Of a DNA stretch of 64,000 bases, positions 15,613 through 24,590 are shown piece after piece (positions within the stretch are counted from its first letter, which is position 1; every line of letters begins with the position of its first letter). A model generated the notes under the pieces. The model was not told the DNA's origin, searched no databases, and was given only the letters and a program-made list of their open reading frames with translations. Both the position numbers and the translations under genes were made by a program. Source of the stretch: Acidimicrobiaceae bacterium (GTDB taxonomy: Bacteria > Actinomycetota > Acidimicrobiia > Acidimicrobiales > Aldehydirespiratoraceae); NCBI GenBank assembly GCA_016845585.1, contig JAERSO010000035.1:1-64000 (forward strand), given 5' to 3'.

Positions 15613-16830
15613 AGTACTGATCATTCCGACGACTCGGTCATCGAGGCTCTGCGGGCGGCGCTCGAAGCGGACCCCGACGCACCCGGCAGCCCCGCTCTTC
15701 GCGAGCACCTCGTCCAGCTCCTTCGCGACGCCGGTCGGCTCGAGGAGGCGCTCGACGTCGCGACGGGTGCTGAGACCGCGGCCGAATCCGACGATCGGGA
15801 CGATTCGCCGCGGCGCGTCCCCGCGCCTTTGGCCGTCGGCCCTGATTTCGATCCCGAAATCGACCCTGAGGAGATCCCCGACACGATCGACGAGCTCCTC
15901 GAAGAATGGGACGGCACCGACGCGCTCGAGGAGCCCGAAGTCGGGCACCTGTCGATCTCTGATGTGAAGCTCGACGACGTCGGCGGTATGCAATCGGTCA
16001 AGGATCGGCTCCGGCTGTCATTGCTCGGCCCGATGCAGAACCCCGAGATGCAGGAGGCGTTCGGCAAGTCGATGCGTGGTGGATTGCTCCTGTGGGGCCC
16101 GCCCGGCTGTGGCAAGACGTTCATGGCTCGCGCCGTCGCCGGCGAACTCGGCGCCAAGTTCTACGAAGTCGGTCTCGCCGACGTGCTCGACATGTGGATC
16201 GGCTCGTCGGAACGCAACCTGCGCAGCATCTTCGACGTCGCCCGGGCCAACCGGCCGTGCGTGCTCTTCTTCGATGAGCTCGACGCCCTCGGCATGAAGC
16301 GCACCCATCTCCGGGGCGGTGGCGCGGCGATGCGCGGCGTGGTCAACCAGCTCCTCACCGAGATGGACGGCGTGTCCTCCGACAACGAAGGCGTGTTCAT
16401 CCTCGCCGCAACGAACCACCCATGGGACATCGACACTGCGCTGACCCGGCCCGGCCGCCTCGATCGCACCCTGCTCGTACTTCCGCCAGATGAGGCCGCT
16501 CGCCTCGAAGTCCTGCGCTACCACCTGAGGGACAGGCCGGTGGCCGACGACCTCACCGACGACGGACTCGTCAAGATCGCGGCCACCACCGAAGGCCTCA
16601 CGGGTGCCGACCTCTCCCTCGTGTGCGACACGGCCGTCGAGGAGGCGTTGGCCGAGTCGATGACGTCCGGCGAGATCGTGCCGATCACGCTGAAGCGCTT
16701 GGCCAAGGCCGCGAAGTCGACCCGCCCATCGATCGGCGGATGGATGGAGACACCACGCAACCACGCCACGTTCGCCAACCAGGACGGCACCTATGACGAG
16801 CTCCTCGCGTACATGCGAAGGCGCAAGTAG
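15613..16830 (+). CDS. AAA-type ATPase with helical N-terminus
   Basis: The ATPase part has Walker A WGPPGCGKTFMA, Walker B CVLFFDELDALG and the second region of homology LTRPGRLDRTLLVLPPDEAA, so it is an AAA protein of the FtsH/Cdc48 grade, with the linker DVKLDDVGGMQSVKDR before it. The first canonical start, TTG at 15829, gives 333 residues. The same frame continues upstream as a coding-quality helical segment (VIEALRAALEADPDAP then LREHLVQLLRDAGRLEEALD, TPR-like) back to about 15613, and GGAG lies at 15599-15602. No ATG, GTG or TTG opens this stretch; AGT stands at 15613 where ATG would be expected. Oligomeric ATP-driven remodelling is expected from the family; the partner is unknown. Confidence 0.78.
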   Translation, partial: STDHSDDSVIEALRAALEADPDAPGSPALREHLVQLLRDAGRLEEALDVATGAETAAESDDRDDSPRRVPAPLAVGPDFDPEIDPEEIPDTIDELLEEWDGTDALEEPEVGHLSISDVKLDDVGGMQSVKDRLRLSLLGPMQNPEMQEAFGKSMRGGLLLWGPPGCGKTFMARAVAGELGAKFYEVGLADVLDMWIGSSERNLRSIFDVARANRPCVLFFDELDALGMKRTHLRGGGAAMRGVVNQLLTEMDGVSSDNEGVFILAATNHPWDIDTALTRPGRLDRTLLVLPPDEAARLEVLRYHLRDRPVADDLTDDGLVKIAATTEGLTGADLSLVCDTAVEEALAESMTSGEIVPITLKRLAKAAKSTRPSIGGWMETPRNHATFANQDGTYDELLAYMRRRK

Positions 16831-16851
16831 CGCGCTGAAGGCAGGCAGCAG

Positions 16852-18042
16852 CTACCGGAGTTCGGCCGGGATGAGGATCGTGGCGTAACCCGGCCATGAG
16901 GTGTCATCGCTGGACTTGCCCGCTTCGTGCACGGCCAGCAGAGCCTCGCCGGCCACCGTCTGCTCCCAGAACCACGCCTTCAAGGCGTACGCACTCATGT
17001 CGCCGGGTTGCGCGCTCGCCGCCTCGGTGACCCAGGCCTTCAGGTCCTCACCCGCGAGGCGGAGGACGTCGCCCACCCCCACGCCGCCGGACGCGTCGGG
17101 CAAGACTCCATCGATGATCGCCACGAGCATCGCGGCGATGTCTTCGATGGCGAGGCCGGCACCGCCGAACGCCGTGCGGCCGGTGCGTTCGACGCTGAGG
17201 TCGTACCAGCTCGCGAGGGAAGCAATCTCGTCCGCCAGCCGATTGCCGAGCGACCCGTCGTGTTGGAGCGGGGCGTAGTTGACCGGGCACGACTGGCCAT
17301 CGAGCTCCGCTCCCCCATCGGCTTCCTCGGGATGGTCGACCAGGATCGGCACATCCTCGACGGCTTGTTCCAACAGACCGAGCGCGCCATGCAGCACCCG
17401 GCGCTGAAAGGCCGCATCGTTCGGCTGCCCGAGCGGACGGCCGAGGATGAACGGCACCCACAGCGCCCGCGGCGGCTTCATCACTTCGGAGTGTTCACGA
17501 ATCAGACTGATCTGGGTCGTGGCCAGTCCATCGGATTCGAGATAGTGCGAAAGCCCGCCCACGGCGCGCGTGCACGCGGGTCAGATGGGGATGAGCAGCA
17601 CCGCGTCGACACCGTCGCCGGCGAGATGCCGCGCCAACTCGTGTGCGGTGGCCTCCATCTGCTCCGGCGGTGTTGCACCCATGAAGGAGTAGTGCAGGTC
17701 GGCCACCGACCCGATCTCACCGTCGGCCGCCATCTCCCGCAGCCGTTCGATCGGCAGGGCGATGTTCACGTCGGCCTGGTAGCCCGTGCGGTCGAAGTTG
17801 GGCGAGATGTGCGACATCACGATGTCGGCGGCCGGCGTGTCGCCGGGGATGACCCGGTAGTCCTGTGCGCCGAGCGTGAACGGACGATCACCACGCCGAT
17901 GCAACCCGGCCGTCGAGATGATCGCCACCCGGCGTTCGCGCAGCGGTGGTCCGGCCACCGCAGGCTGCGTGTCGAATGTGGGCAGGTGCAGCCCCAGAAT
18001 CACGTTGCGTTCGGCTTCGGGGACGTCGATGAGGCGGGCCAT
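16852..18042 (-). CDS. Glycine/sarcosine/betaine/D-proline reductase selenoprotein B family protein, predicted selenoprotein
   Basis: Two open halves on the minus strand are in the same frame and separated by one UGA at 17581-17583. Read through as selenocysteine, they give 396 residues. The first half (153 aa) runs from MARLIDVPEAERN through IISTAGLHRRGDRPFTLGA and SFMGATPPEQMEATAHELAR to GVDAVLLIPI. The second continues PACTRAVGGLSHYLE, then PRALWVPFILGRPLGQPND. Together they make U-P-A-C, a UxxC redox motif at residue 154, as in the GrdB/PrdB superfamily. A hairpin follows the UGA at SECIS distance. In this family some members have Cys and some Sec. The role in an aerobe is unclear; the domain suggests reductive cleavage or redox chemistry. 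No sel genes are in this window, so reading through the UGA remains a prediction. Confidence 0.75.
17545..17583 (-). promoter_or_regulatory. SECIS-like hairpin after the UGA codon
   Basis: Downstream of UGA, positions 6-9 (GUGC) pair with 33-36 (GCAC), 12-13 with 27-28, and 15-18 (CGCC) with 22-25 (GGCG), closing a GUG apical loop at 19-21. Bacterial SECIS elements have a small apical loop carrying G near its start and lying about 16-37 bases from the UGA, which agrees. The outer CCCGC/GCGGG pairing is an alternative fold. Confidence 0.5.
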
Positions 18043-18065
18043 CCGGTGAGCGTAGGCGACAGGGT

Positions 18066-19853
18066 CTAATCGGTCACCGCCGCTCCCACGCCGGCGATCG
18101 CCACCCCGGCCGCACTCTCCGCACCCGGGTCGAGTGCTGCGTTCCCACCGACGACGACCGCGTTGACGGACTTCGCCACGTCCTTCACCGGCTCCTCCAT
18201 GTCCTCTGGCATGAGGATGTCGGCGGCTCCCTGGCTCACCACTCCGGCCGCATCACCGGCAGCCTTGACCGCCGCGATCGTGCGTGCTCCGCTGCGCAAG
18301 CCCGATCCGGCGGATGCGGCGCTGACGTTGCCCACCATCGAGGCCGATCCGACCCCGATGAAGATGCCGGTGGCCACTCCCCTGGCGAGCCCATCGGTCA
18401 GTTCGTCATCAGTCAGGCTGTTGACCGCCAGGATCGTCGACCCCGCGGCCACCCCGCCGGCTACTCCGGCCACCCCGGCGGTGACGATGAGGGCCATCGG
18501 CGTCGCAGTGCCCGCACTCAGGATGACAACCGCGCCTCCGGCAACCATCGCCGCGGCGTAGGCCAGCTCCTCTCGGTGCTCCTGCAGCCAGCTCTGATCG
18601 AACCATCCGTTCTCGAGTGCGAGGTTCAGCGCCACAGTCGCCGACTCCGGTAGCTCGTTCACCGACGCGCCGGCCAGGAAGTCCTCCAGATCGCGGCGGG
18701 AGTGCACCCCGTCGACTTCGCCGAGCGGATCGGCGGCGATGTCGATCTCATCCGCGAACGGGGCCAGGATGTGGGTGAGTTGCGCCTTGTACAGGAACGC
18801 TTCGAGGTCATCGTATGAAATGACGCCGTCGCCGCGTTCGGTGTTGCCGAAGTGTCCAGCGCCGAGGACCTCATCGTTCTCCCCCGCCGTGTCGAGGCGA
18901 TTCAGGAGCATCGGGTTGGCGAGCAGGGCTGCGGCCGCCATGACCTGGCCATCGGTGTATCGACATTCGTTCGACACGATGTGCTCGAGTTCCTCGATGG
19001 TGACACGGTCGTTCGAGATGCCACTGCCGGGAAGGCGATCCAACTCGGGGAAGTACTCCCGGAGCCCCATCAACGCGTCGAACTCGTGGGCGCTGACTCC
19101 CAGCCCTTGACCGGCGATGACCCTGCCCATCGCATCGATGAGCGAGGCGTTGCCGTCCGCCGCGTAGGCGAGCGCCGCGTCGAGGTCAGCGGCGTACTGG
19201 AACCCGAGCGCCACGACGGCCTCGGCCTCGGCTGCATCGAACCCGAGCAGATGAAGCCGGGTCAGGTCGGCGTCGATCCGGGCGATGTGCTCCCTCGCCT
19301 CGGGTGTGGTGATGCCGAACGCGGACACGATTCCGGCCACCCGATCACGGAGTACCAGTTCCGCGCAGGCTGCGTCGATCGCTTCGCCGTAGCTCAGGCC
19401 CCGATCGAGCTCCCCCGCAACGAGCCCCACCGCAAGGACATCGCCACCGAGCAGCGACAGAAGCAGTGCATGCCTCCGAGCGCGGTCCGCCACGAACGTG
19501 TCGTCCTGGGGTGGCCCTGCCCATGCGAGAATCCTGCCGTTCAGCCGGTTGAGCTCACCGACATCGGCGCGGACCTGTCGAACGGCAGCCACCCGCCGGT
19601 GGAGATCGGCCGCCAGCGACTCGATGTCTCGCACCACTCGTCGCAGCGCCAGATCGGGGTCGCCACGGCCAAGGCGGCGGGGGTCGAAGCCCAGTACGGC
19701 GGCCGCCTCGTCGAGGGCCCGGTCAAGGGCGAAGTAGTCGAGCGACAGCTCGGTAGCTGCCTGCGACATCGATCGTGCCAGTTCGTGGGCACGATCGACA
19801 TCAAAGACCAACAGGTCGGTCAGATCTGTTTCGGTCGCGAACGTTCGAGGCAC
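18066..19853 (-). CDS. Large protein with helical head and Gly-rich hydrophobic tail, unknown function
   Basis: A 595-residue protein with no recognised family. The N-terminal 100 residues are alpha-helical with ESX/WXG-like composition (RAHELARSMSQAATELSLDY). The middle, to about 330, is mainly helical. A degenerate EF-hand-like loop, ERGDGVISYDDLEAFLY, lies near 345. The C-terminal third is hydrophobic and glycine- and alanine-rich (YAAAMVAGGAVVILSAGTAT, ALIVTAGVAGVAGGVAAGST, TGIFIGVGSASMVG), looking like membrane-inserting hairpins. This layout resembles polymorphic-toxin or contact-delivered effector carriers, but no toxin domain is visible. Start GTG at 19853, with a palindrome directly upstream. 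It is convergent with nothing and lies 23 bases from the selenoprotein start. Confidence 0.75.
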   Translation of the reverse strand: MPRTFATETDLTDLLVFDVDRAHELARSMSQAATELSLDYFALDRALDEAAAVLGFDPRRLGRGDPDLALRRVVRDIESLAADLHRRVAAVRQVRADVGELNRLNGRILAWAGPPQDDTFVADRARRHALLLSLLGGDVLAVGLVAGELDRGLSYGEAIDAACAELVLRDRVAGIVSAFGITTPEAREHIARIDADLTRLHLLGFDAAEAEAVVALGFQYAADLDAALAYAADGNASLIDAMGRVIAGQGLGVSAHEFDALMGLREYFPELDRLPGSGISNDRVTIEELEHIVSNECRYTDGQVMAAAALLANPMLLNRLDTAGENDEVLGAGHFGNTERGDGVISYDDLEAFLYKAQLTHILAPFADEIDIAADPLGEVDGVHSRRDLEDFLAGASVNELPESATVALNLALENGWFDQSWLQEHREELAYAAAMVAGGAVVILSAGTATPMALIVTAGVAGVAGGVAAGSTILAVNSLTDDELTDGLARGVATGIFIGVGSASMVGNVSAASAGSGLRSGARTIAAVKAAGDAAGVVSQGAADILMPEDMEEPVKDVAKSVNAVVVGGNAALDPGAESAAGVAIAGVGAAVTD

Positions 19854-19857
19854 AACA

Positions 19858-19881
19858 CATCATTTCATGTATGTCATGATG
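19858..19881 (-). promoter_or_regulatory. Palindrome before the 595-residue gene
   Basis: CATCAT and ATGATG are 12 bases apart in an AT-rich patch that is unusual here. TTGAAA lies on the minus strand just upstream. It may be a promoter with an operator for the gene starting at 19853. Confidence 0.35.
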
Positions 19882-19883
19882 TT

Positions 19884-20903
19884 TCAACCTGGCGATTCGC
19901 GGGTCCCATCCGCGTGGAGCGCGAACCGCCCCGAATCACGGCCATGATCCGGAGCCGGGGTCGGCCAGGGCCAGCCACCGAACTGGGTGCGCTGGTAGTC
20001 GGCCATCGTTTCGCTGATCTCGTCCTCGGTGTTCATGACGAACGGGCCGTACTGCGCCACGGGTTCGCCGATCGGGCGACCCTGCAGCACCATCATCTCG
20101 ATGCCATCGGGGCCGGCGATCAGCCTGATCTCATGGGCGGCATCGACCACCGCTCCCGTCCCCGCATGGAGCGATTCACCATGGATCGCCACCGACGAGC
20201 CGTCGAAGGCATACAGCACCCGCTGCGTGTTCGCGCCGGCCGCCGCCGGGATCGTCCACTCGGCACCGGCATCCATGCGAATGTGCCAAACGGCCACATC
20301 GGCCTCGGCGCGAGCCGCCCACGAGTTCGGTGGTGGCGTCGGCGCATCATGACCTTCGAGCGACCCGGCGATGATCGTGATCTCCGTGAGCCGCCCCTCG
20401 TCGTCCTTCGCCACGTGGCGCGGGGTCATGTCGTTCCACAGCATCGTGAAGTACGGCTCGACCATCTTGTCGGCGGCGGGCAGATTGAGCCATATCTGGA
20501 ACAACTCCAGCGGGTTGGGCGCATCGCGGTTCACCAGCGGGAACATCTCCGCGTGCTGCACGCCGCCACCGGCGGTCATCCACTGGGTGTCGCCGTGGCC
20601 GAATCGGGCGGTGGCTCCCATCGAGTCGGCGTGGTCGCAGAGCCCCCGGCGCAGATGGGTGATCGTCTCGAAGCCTCGATGGGGATGCTGGGGAAACCCG
20701 GGAACGATCGACCCGTGGTACATGCTCCAGCCGTCCTGACCGGAGAAGTCCTGGCCGATCGCTCGCCCACCGAGCGACGCAGCCGGACCGAGGTCATCGC
20801 GACCCTCGGGGTAATCGTCATGATGATGGGCGACGAAGAGGAACGGGTCGAGTGTCGGCCACTGGGCACCGAGGGGGAAGGTCTGCTGCACGGGACTGGT
20901 CAT
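19884..20903 (-). CDS. Pirin-family cupin protein
   Basis: A 339-residue bicupin. Pirin landmarks are GFPQHPHRGFETITHL (metal-binding HPHRG and Glu), GDTQWMTAGGGVQHAEMFP, which gives the third His and Glu, then NPLELFQIWLNLPAADKMVE. The second cupin domain (VAVWHIRMDAGAEWTIPAAA, then AIHGESLHAGTGAVVDAAHE) lacks the metal ligands, as is usual. Pirins bind Fe(II) and some have quercetinase activity; others act in redox signalling, so the precise reaction is open. Length is at the longer end of the family (about 290-310), mainly because of the C-terminal tail. Start ATG at 20903. A small hypothetical gene follows upstream on the same strand with a 17-base gap. Confidence 0.88.
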   Translation of the reverse strand: MTSPVQQTFPLGAQWPTLDPFLFVAHHHDDYPEGRDDLGPAASLGGRAIGQDFSGQDGWSMYHGSIVPGFPQHPHRGFETITHLRRGLCDHADSMGATARFGHGDTQWMTAGGGVQHAEMFPLVNRDAPNPLELFQIWLNLPAADKMVEPYFTMLWNDMTPRHVAKDDEGRLTEITIIAGSLEGHDAPTPPPNSWAARAEADVAVWHIRMDAGAEWTIPAAAGANTQRVLYAFDGSSVAIHGESLHAGTGAVVDAAHEIRLIAGPDGIEMMVLQGRPIGEPVAQYGPFVMNTEDEISETMADYQRTQFGGWPWPTPAPDHGRDSGRFALHADGTRESPG

Positions 20904-20920
20904 AGCGTGTCCGGGTCAAC

Positions 20921-21214
20921 TCACACCATGGCGGCAGTATTCCCCGGCTTCCCCGGCCGGATCGAGCGCACGAACCGCGCCATGGTCCGATCATCCGGAT
21001 CGAGGCCCGCGAACTGGTAGGGATTGCCCCGCTCATCGAGGTTGAGCCAGGCCAACGTCGCGCGATCTCGAAACAGGTGGATGCGATGCCCATCCCCTCG
21101 TTGGGCAACGCCCACATAGTCGAGTTCGTCCATCCCCGCGAACGGGCGGTCGGCGGCAATGTCAGGAGGGCGGAAGCGGTAGCACTCGGGTTCGGCGGAG
21201 TTGTTGTCTGGCAC
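20921..21214 (-). CDS. Small hypothetical protein
   Basis: A 97-residue soluble protein beginning VPDNNSAEPECYRFRPPDIA. Then come GMDELDYVGVAQRGDGHRIH, LFRDRATLAWLNLDERGNPY and LDPDDRTMARFVRSIRPGKP. The mix of strands and one helix could be a small RNA- or protein-binding fold, but there is no recognised motif. The start is the GTG at 21214, with GGAAGG about 8 bases before. Its first codons overlap the truncated protease frame on the other strand by 14 bases. It precedes the pirin gene on the same strand by 17 bases, so the two may be one operon. Confidence 0.6.
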   Translation of the reverse strand: MPDNNSAEPECYRFRPPDIAADRPFAGMDELDYVGVAQRGDGHRIHLFRDRATLAWLNLDERGNPYQFAGLDPDDRTMARFVRSIRPGKPGNTAAMV

Positions 21215-22385
21215 CCCCGCAGCCTTCCAGCCGGGTGTGACAGTGCGGACTGGATCCCTCATCACCAATTCGGTCGTCTTGACCGCGGCGCACTGCGTCG
21301 ACTGGGCGACGCCACAGGAGATCGATGTCGCGGCCGGACAAACGCTTCTCTCCGCCGTCACGCCGAGTGACCGTCTCGCCGTCGCGGAGATCGCGATCCA
21401 CCCCGACTGGGTGATCGGCGGCGCCGACGAGACCGACCTCGCGCTCCTCCGCCTGACCGAGCCGATCGCCGGGGCCACCACCGTCCTCATGGAGGATTCC
21501 CTCACCGAACCGACCCTTCACCGGCTCATGATCGGGGTCGGGTGGGGATTCATCGACCCGGATCGGACTGTTCTCGTCGATGCGATGCAAGCCGCGCCCA
21601 TGCTCGCGGCCAGTAGCCCGTCCACGCACCCCGCCACCACGAGTGCCCTGTGCCTCGTGGTGGCGCCCGCCGACGACTTCTGCATCGGCAGCAACACCAC
21701 CGGCATCTGTCAGGGCGACAGCGGCGGCCCCGTTCTCGCCGAGACGTTCACCGATTCGGGTGTGTTCGAAGTCGTCGGGGTGGTCTCGTTCGGCCCGGCC
21801 GCCCAGTGTCTCCACCCGACCATCTATGACGCGGCACAGAGCGTGGCGCCCTACCGACCATGGATTGATTCCACGACCACGGCCTGGGCTGCGGAGGGAG
21901 TCACGCTGCCAACTGCACCCGGCGCGCCCACGGTCGATCGCGGCAACGGCACGGCCACGTTGACCTGGACCGCACCCGACGACGACGGCGGCGATCCGGA
22001 CCTCAGCTACACCGTCACCGGTTCACCCGCCGGAACCTGCACCACCTCGTTGCTCACCTGCGAGATCACCGGCCTCACCAACGGCGTGGCGCATTCGTTC
22101 ACGGTGGCGGCCACGAACGCCGCCGGCGCGGGCCCTGCATCTGCCCCTACCGGCGCCACGGTGCTCGCCGCGGTGCTCGCCGCGGTGCTGTTCAACTGCT
22201 CGGGAACCGTGCCTCATCCGTTCAGCGATGTCGGCACGTCGTTCGCCTCCAACGACATCGGCTGCATCGCCGAACTCGAGGTCACCAAGGGCATCTCACC
22301 CACGACCTACTCGCCCGACGACGACGTCACCCGCGAACAAATGGCCGCCTTCATCGCCCGCCTCTACCGAGAAATCACGGGCTGA
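21201..22385 (+). CDS. Trypsin-like serine protease, N-terminus missing, with fibronectin and S-layer-type tail
   Basis: A chymotrypsin-family (S1) protease. His is in TAAHC, Asp in ETDLALLRL and Ser in CQGDSGGPVL, so the triad is present. After it comes a fibronectin type III domain (about 230-320: APTVDRGNGTATLTWTAP, then LTNGVAHSFTVAATNAAG) and one S-layer-homology domain (HPFSDVGTSFASNDIGCIAE, then SPDDDVTREQMAAFIARLY). The signal peptide, propeptide and first strands are absent: the frame opens just after a TAG at 21180 and starts with a weak TTG, inside the start of the divergent small gene. It is therefore probably a 5'-truncated gene and may not be exported. The S-layer domain resembles those of the broken gene at 30268-32569. 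Confidence 0.7.
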   Translation: MLSGTPAAFQPGVTVRTGSLITNSVVLTAAHCVDWATPQEIDVAAGQTLLSAVTPSDRLAVAEIAIHPDWVIGGADETDLALLRLTEPIAGATTVLMEDSLTEPTLHRLMIGVGWGFIDPDRTVLVDAMQAAPMLAASSPSTHPATTSALCLVVAPADDFCIGSNTTGICQGDSGGPVLAETFTDSGVFEVVGVVSFGPAAQCLHPTIYDAAQSVAPYRPWIDSTTTAWAAEGVTLPTAPGAPTVDRGNGTATLTWTAPDDDGGDPDLSYTVTGSPAGTCTTSLLTCEITGLTNGVAHSFTVAATNAAGAGPASAPTGATVLAAVLAAVLFNCSGTVPHPFSDVGTSFASNDIGCIAELEVTKGISPTTYSPDDDVTREQMAAFIARLYREITG

Positions 22386-22417
22386 CCGGCACGCGACGGT
22401 AGGCCCGCTGGCCTCGC

Positions 22418-24526
22418 TCAATCGGACTGCCCCGCATAGCCGAGCGCGATCGGCGTGACCGGTCCGCCGCCGGTGGCGGCCAGCCGCTGTGCCACCACCG
22501 TCATCGTCCACTTCGAATCGACGATGTCGTCGAGCAGAAGGCACGGTCCGGGAGGCGGCGCGGCGCCGAGCTCGTAGGCCCCCCAGCTGTTGGCGACCTG
22601 CGTGGTGGAGTTGTTCATCGCCGGCTGCGGCTCGGTGGCGCGGACCTTGCGGACGATGTCGTGGACAGGGACACCCAATCGACCGGCCAGACGAGCAGCG
22701 AACCCCAGGATCAGATCGGGCCGCCGCTCTGACGGCACGAAGGTCAACCACCCGAACGGGCCGGGACTGCCGGGCTGGGCAGGGAGCCGCTGCCCGATCA
22801 TCTCCGCCATGGCGTCGACGAGTTCGTCAGCGAACGCACCACCGTCGAGACCCTGCCGCACGAGCGGGCCCCACCCCGGCCCGTCGAGCCGTGTGAGACA
22901 CCATCCCGGTTCCGCCCGTTCCTCGACGGCGATCCGCCCCGTGGGCTCGTCGAGTCCACTCGGCCACTGCTTTCGGGCACCGATCTCGATGTGTTCGTGG
23001 CGCAGTCGATCATCGGCTTCGGCAATGACCGACACCGCGGCGTCAACGCCGAAGCGTTCGCCGCGACAGTTGTCGCAGATGCCGCAAGCGTCAGTGTTGT
23101 GGTCGTCGAGCAGCGCCCTTATGAACGCCATCCGACAGCCGTCGTACTCGAGATACTCCTCCATCGCCTTCTGCTCGACGCGCCGCCAGTCGTTGACGCC
23201 GCCGGTGCGCTCCACCGGGTATGTCCATGGCGACAACGTGCGGCTCCATCCCTTGTCCGACTTGGCGACCGCACCTTCCACTTCGAGTTGAACGAGCAGG
23301 TTGTCGAGGCGGGCGGTGCCGATGTTGACCCGAGCCGCGAGCTGGCCGACCCTGAGTGGACCCGCCTCCTCCTCCAACGCGGCGAACACGGCTGCCACTT
23401 CTTCTTCCGATGGGAACGCCCGGGTGATGAACCAGTCCTGGATGTCTCGGTCTTCGCTGCCGGAGAAGAGGATGCCGTAGGACTCATCGAGCGCTCGACC
23501 GGCCCGCCCCACCTGTTGGTAGTAGGCGATCGGGCTCTGCGGGGTCTGGTAGTGAACAACGAAGCCGACGTCGGGTTTGTCGTAGCCCATACCGAGCGCC
23601 GAGGTGGCAACGAGGCACTTCACCTCGTTGGCCAGGAAGCGACGGAGGGTCTCGGACTTGTCGTCGGGTCCGCCGTCACCACCCATGTACGAGGCGGCCT
23701 CGATCCCGTGTTCGCGCAGAAACTCGGCGACGACGAACACATCACGCCGGGTGAGGCAGTAGACGATGCCGCTGCCCGGAAGGTCGGGAATGTTGCGCAC
23801 GAGCCAGGCGAGGCGGGCGTCGTGGCGCCGCTTGTCGGTGTGGACCTCGAGCCGCAGGCCCTCACGGCCCAGCGGGCCCCGGACGGTGAGGAGGCCCTCG
23901 CCGAGCTGTGACTCCACGTCCTCCACCACTCGGTCGTTGGCGGTGGCCGTGCAACCGATGACCGGCACGCCCGGCGGAAGACCCTGGAGGAAACGGCCGA
24001 TGCGGCGGTAGTGGGGCCGGAAATCGTGGCCCCAGTCGCTGATGCAATGCACCTCGTCGACCACCAACAACCCGACCCGGCTCCCGAGCTGGGGCAGCCA
24101 CTCGCGGCGGAAGGCGTCGTTGGCCAGGCGCATCTCGGAGATCAACAAGAGGTCGATCTCACCGAGCAGGAGTCGCTCGTGGATCTCGTCCCAGTCATCT
24201 CGATTGGCTGAGTTGACCACCGCGGCCCGCAGCCCCATCCGACCGGCCGCTTCCATCTGATTGTCCATCAGCGCGATCAGCGGCGACACGAGCAGGCTGG
24301 CGCCGAGGCCGCGGTCACGAAGCATGCGCGTGGCGATGAAGTAGACCGCCGACTTGCCCCACCCCGTGCGCTCCACGACCAGCACCCGCCGACGATCCTC
24401 GACCAGCGCGGCGATCGCCTCGAGCTGGCCCGGCCGGAACTGTGCGCCGGGTCGGCCCGTCAGTGCCTGAAGATGAGCCAACGCTTCCGCCGCGAGTTCC
24501 GTCACGCCCACAGGTCTAGCGGACAC
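22418..24526 (-). CDS. RecQ-family ATP-dependent DNA helicase with C-terminal phosphoribosyltransferase-like domain
   Basis: A 702-residue protein. Superfamily-2 motifs are visible: motif I RTGWGKSAVYF (residues 53-63, TGWGKS instead of TGTGKS), motif II VVDEVHCISDWGHDFRPHY (DEVH), motif III CTATAN, motif V VKCLVATSALGMGYDKPDVG, motif VI QQVGRAGRAL, and the RecQ zinc site from CRMAFIRALL to CGICDNC. After residue 600 a different domain begins with LGFAARLAGRLGVPVHDIVR, and CLLLDDIVDSKWTMTVVAQR has the Asp-Asp pattern of a type I phosphoribosyltransferase. The fusion suggests coupling of unwinding with nucleotide metabolism, or a structural role. The start ATG at 24526 and all helicase motifs look intact. 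Confidence 0.9.
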   Translation of the reverse strand: MSARPVGVTELAAEALAHLQALTGRPGAQFRPGQLEAIAALVEDRRRVLVVERTGWGKSAVYFIATRMLRDRGLGASLLVSPLIALMDNQMEAAGRMGLRAAVVNSANRDDWDEIHERLLLGEIDLLLISEMRLANDAFRREWLPQLGSRVGLLVVDEVHCISDWGHDFRPHYRRIGRFLQGLPPGVPVIGCTATANDRVVEDVESQLGEGLLTVRGPLGREGLRLEVHTDKRRHDARLAWLVRNIPDLPGSGIVYCLTRRDVFVVAEFLREHGIEAASYMGGDGGPDDKSETLRRFLANEVKCLVATSALGMGYDKPDVGFVVHYQTPQSPIAYYQQVGRAGRALDESYGILFSGSEDRDIQDWFITRAFPSEEEVAAVFAALEEEAGPLRVGQLAARVNIGTARLDNLLVQLEVEGAVAKSDKGWSRTLSPWTYPVERTGGVNDWRRVEQKAMEEYLEYDGCRMAFIRALLDDHNTDACGICDNCRGERFGVDAAVSVIAEADDRLRHEHIEIGARKQWPSGLDEPTGRIAVEERAEPGWCLTRLDGPGWGPLVRQGLDGGAFADELVDAMAEMIGQRLPAQPGSPGPFGWLTFVPSERRPDLILGFAARLAGRLGVPVHDIVRKVRATEPQPAMNNSTTQVANSWGAYELGAAPPPGPCLLLDDIVDSKWTMTVVAQRLAATGGGPVTPIALGYAGQSD

Positions 24527-24590
24527 GTGTGACAGACCCGCGGGACCTCAACCCCTGGCTCCAGGGCCAAGGGCGGGCAACGATGGTCGG

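Noticed and set aside
15619-15650. CTG at 15649 or ATC at 15640 as starts of the AAA ATPase
   Set aside because: Rare starts not supported by a ribosome site at the right distance; reported instead as an unresolved start.
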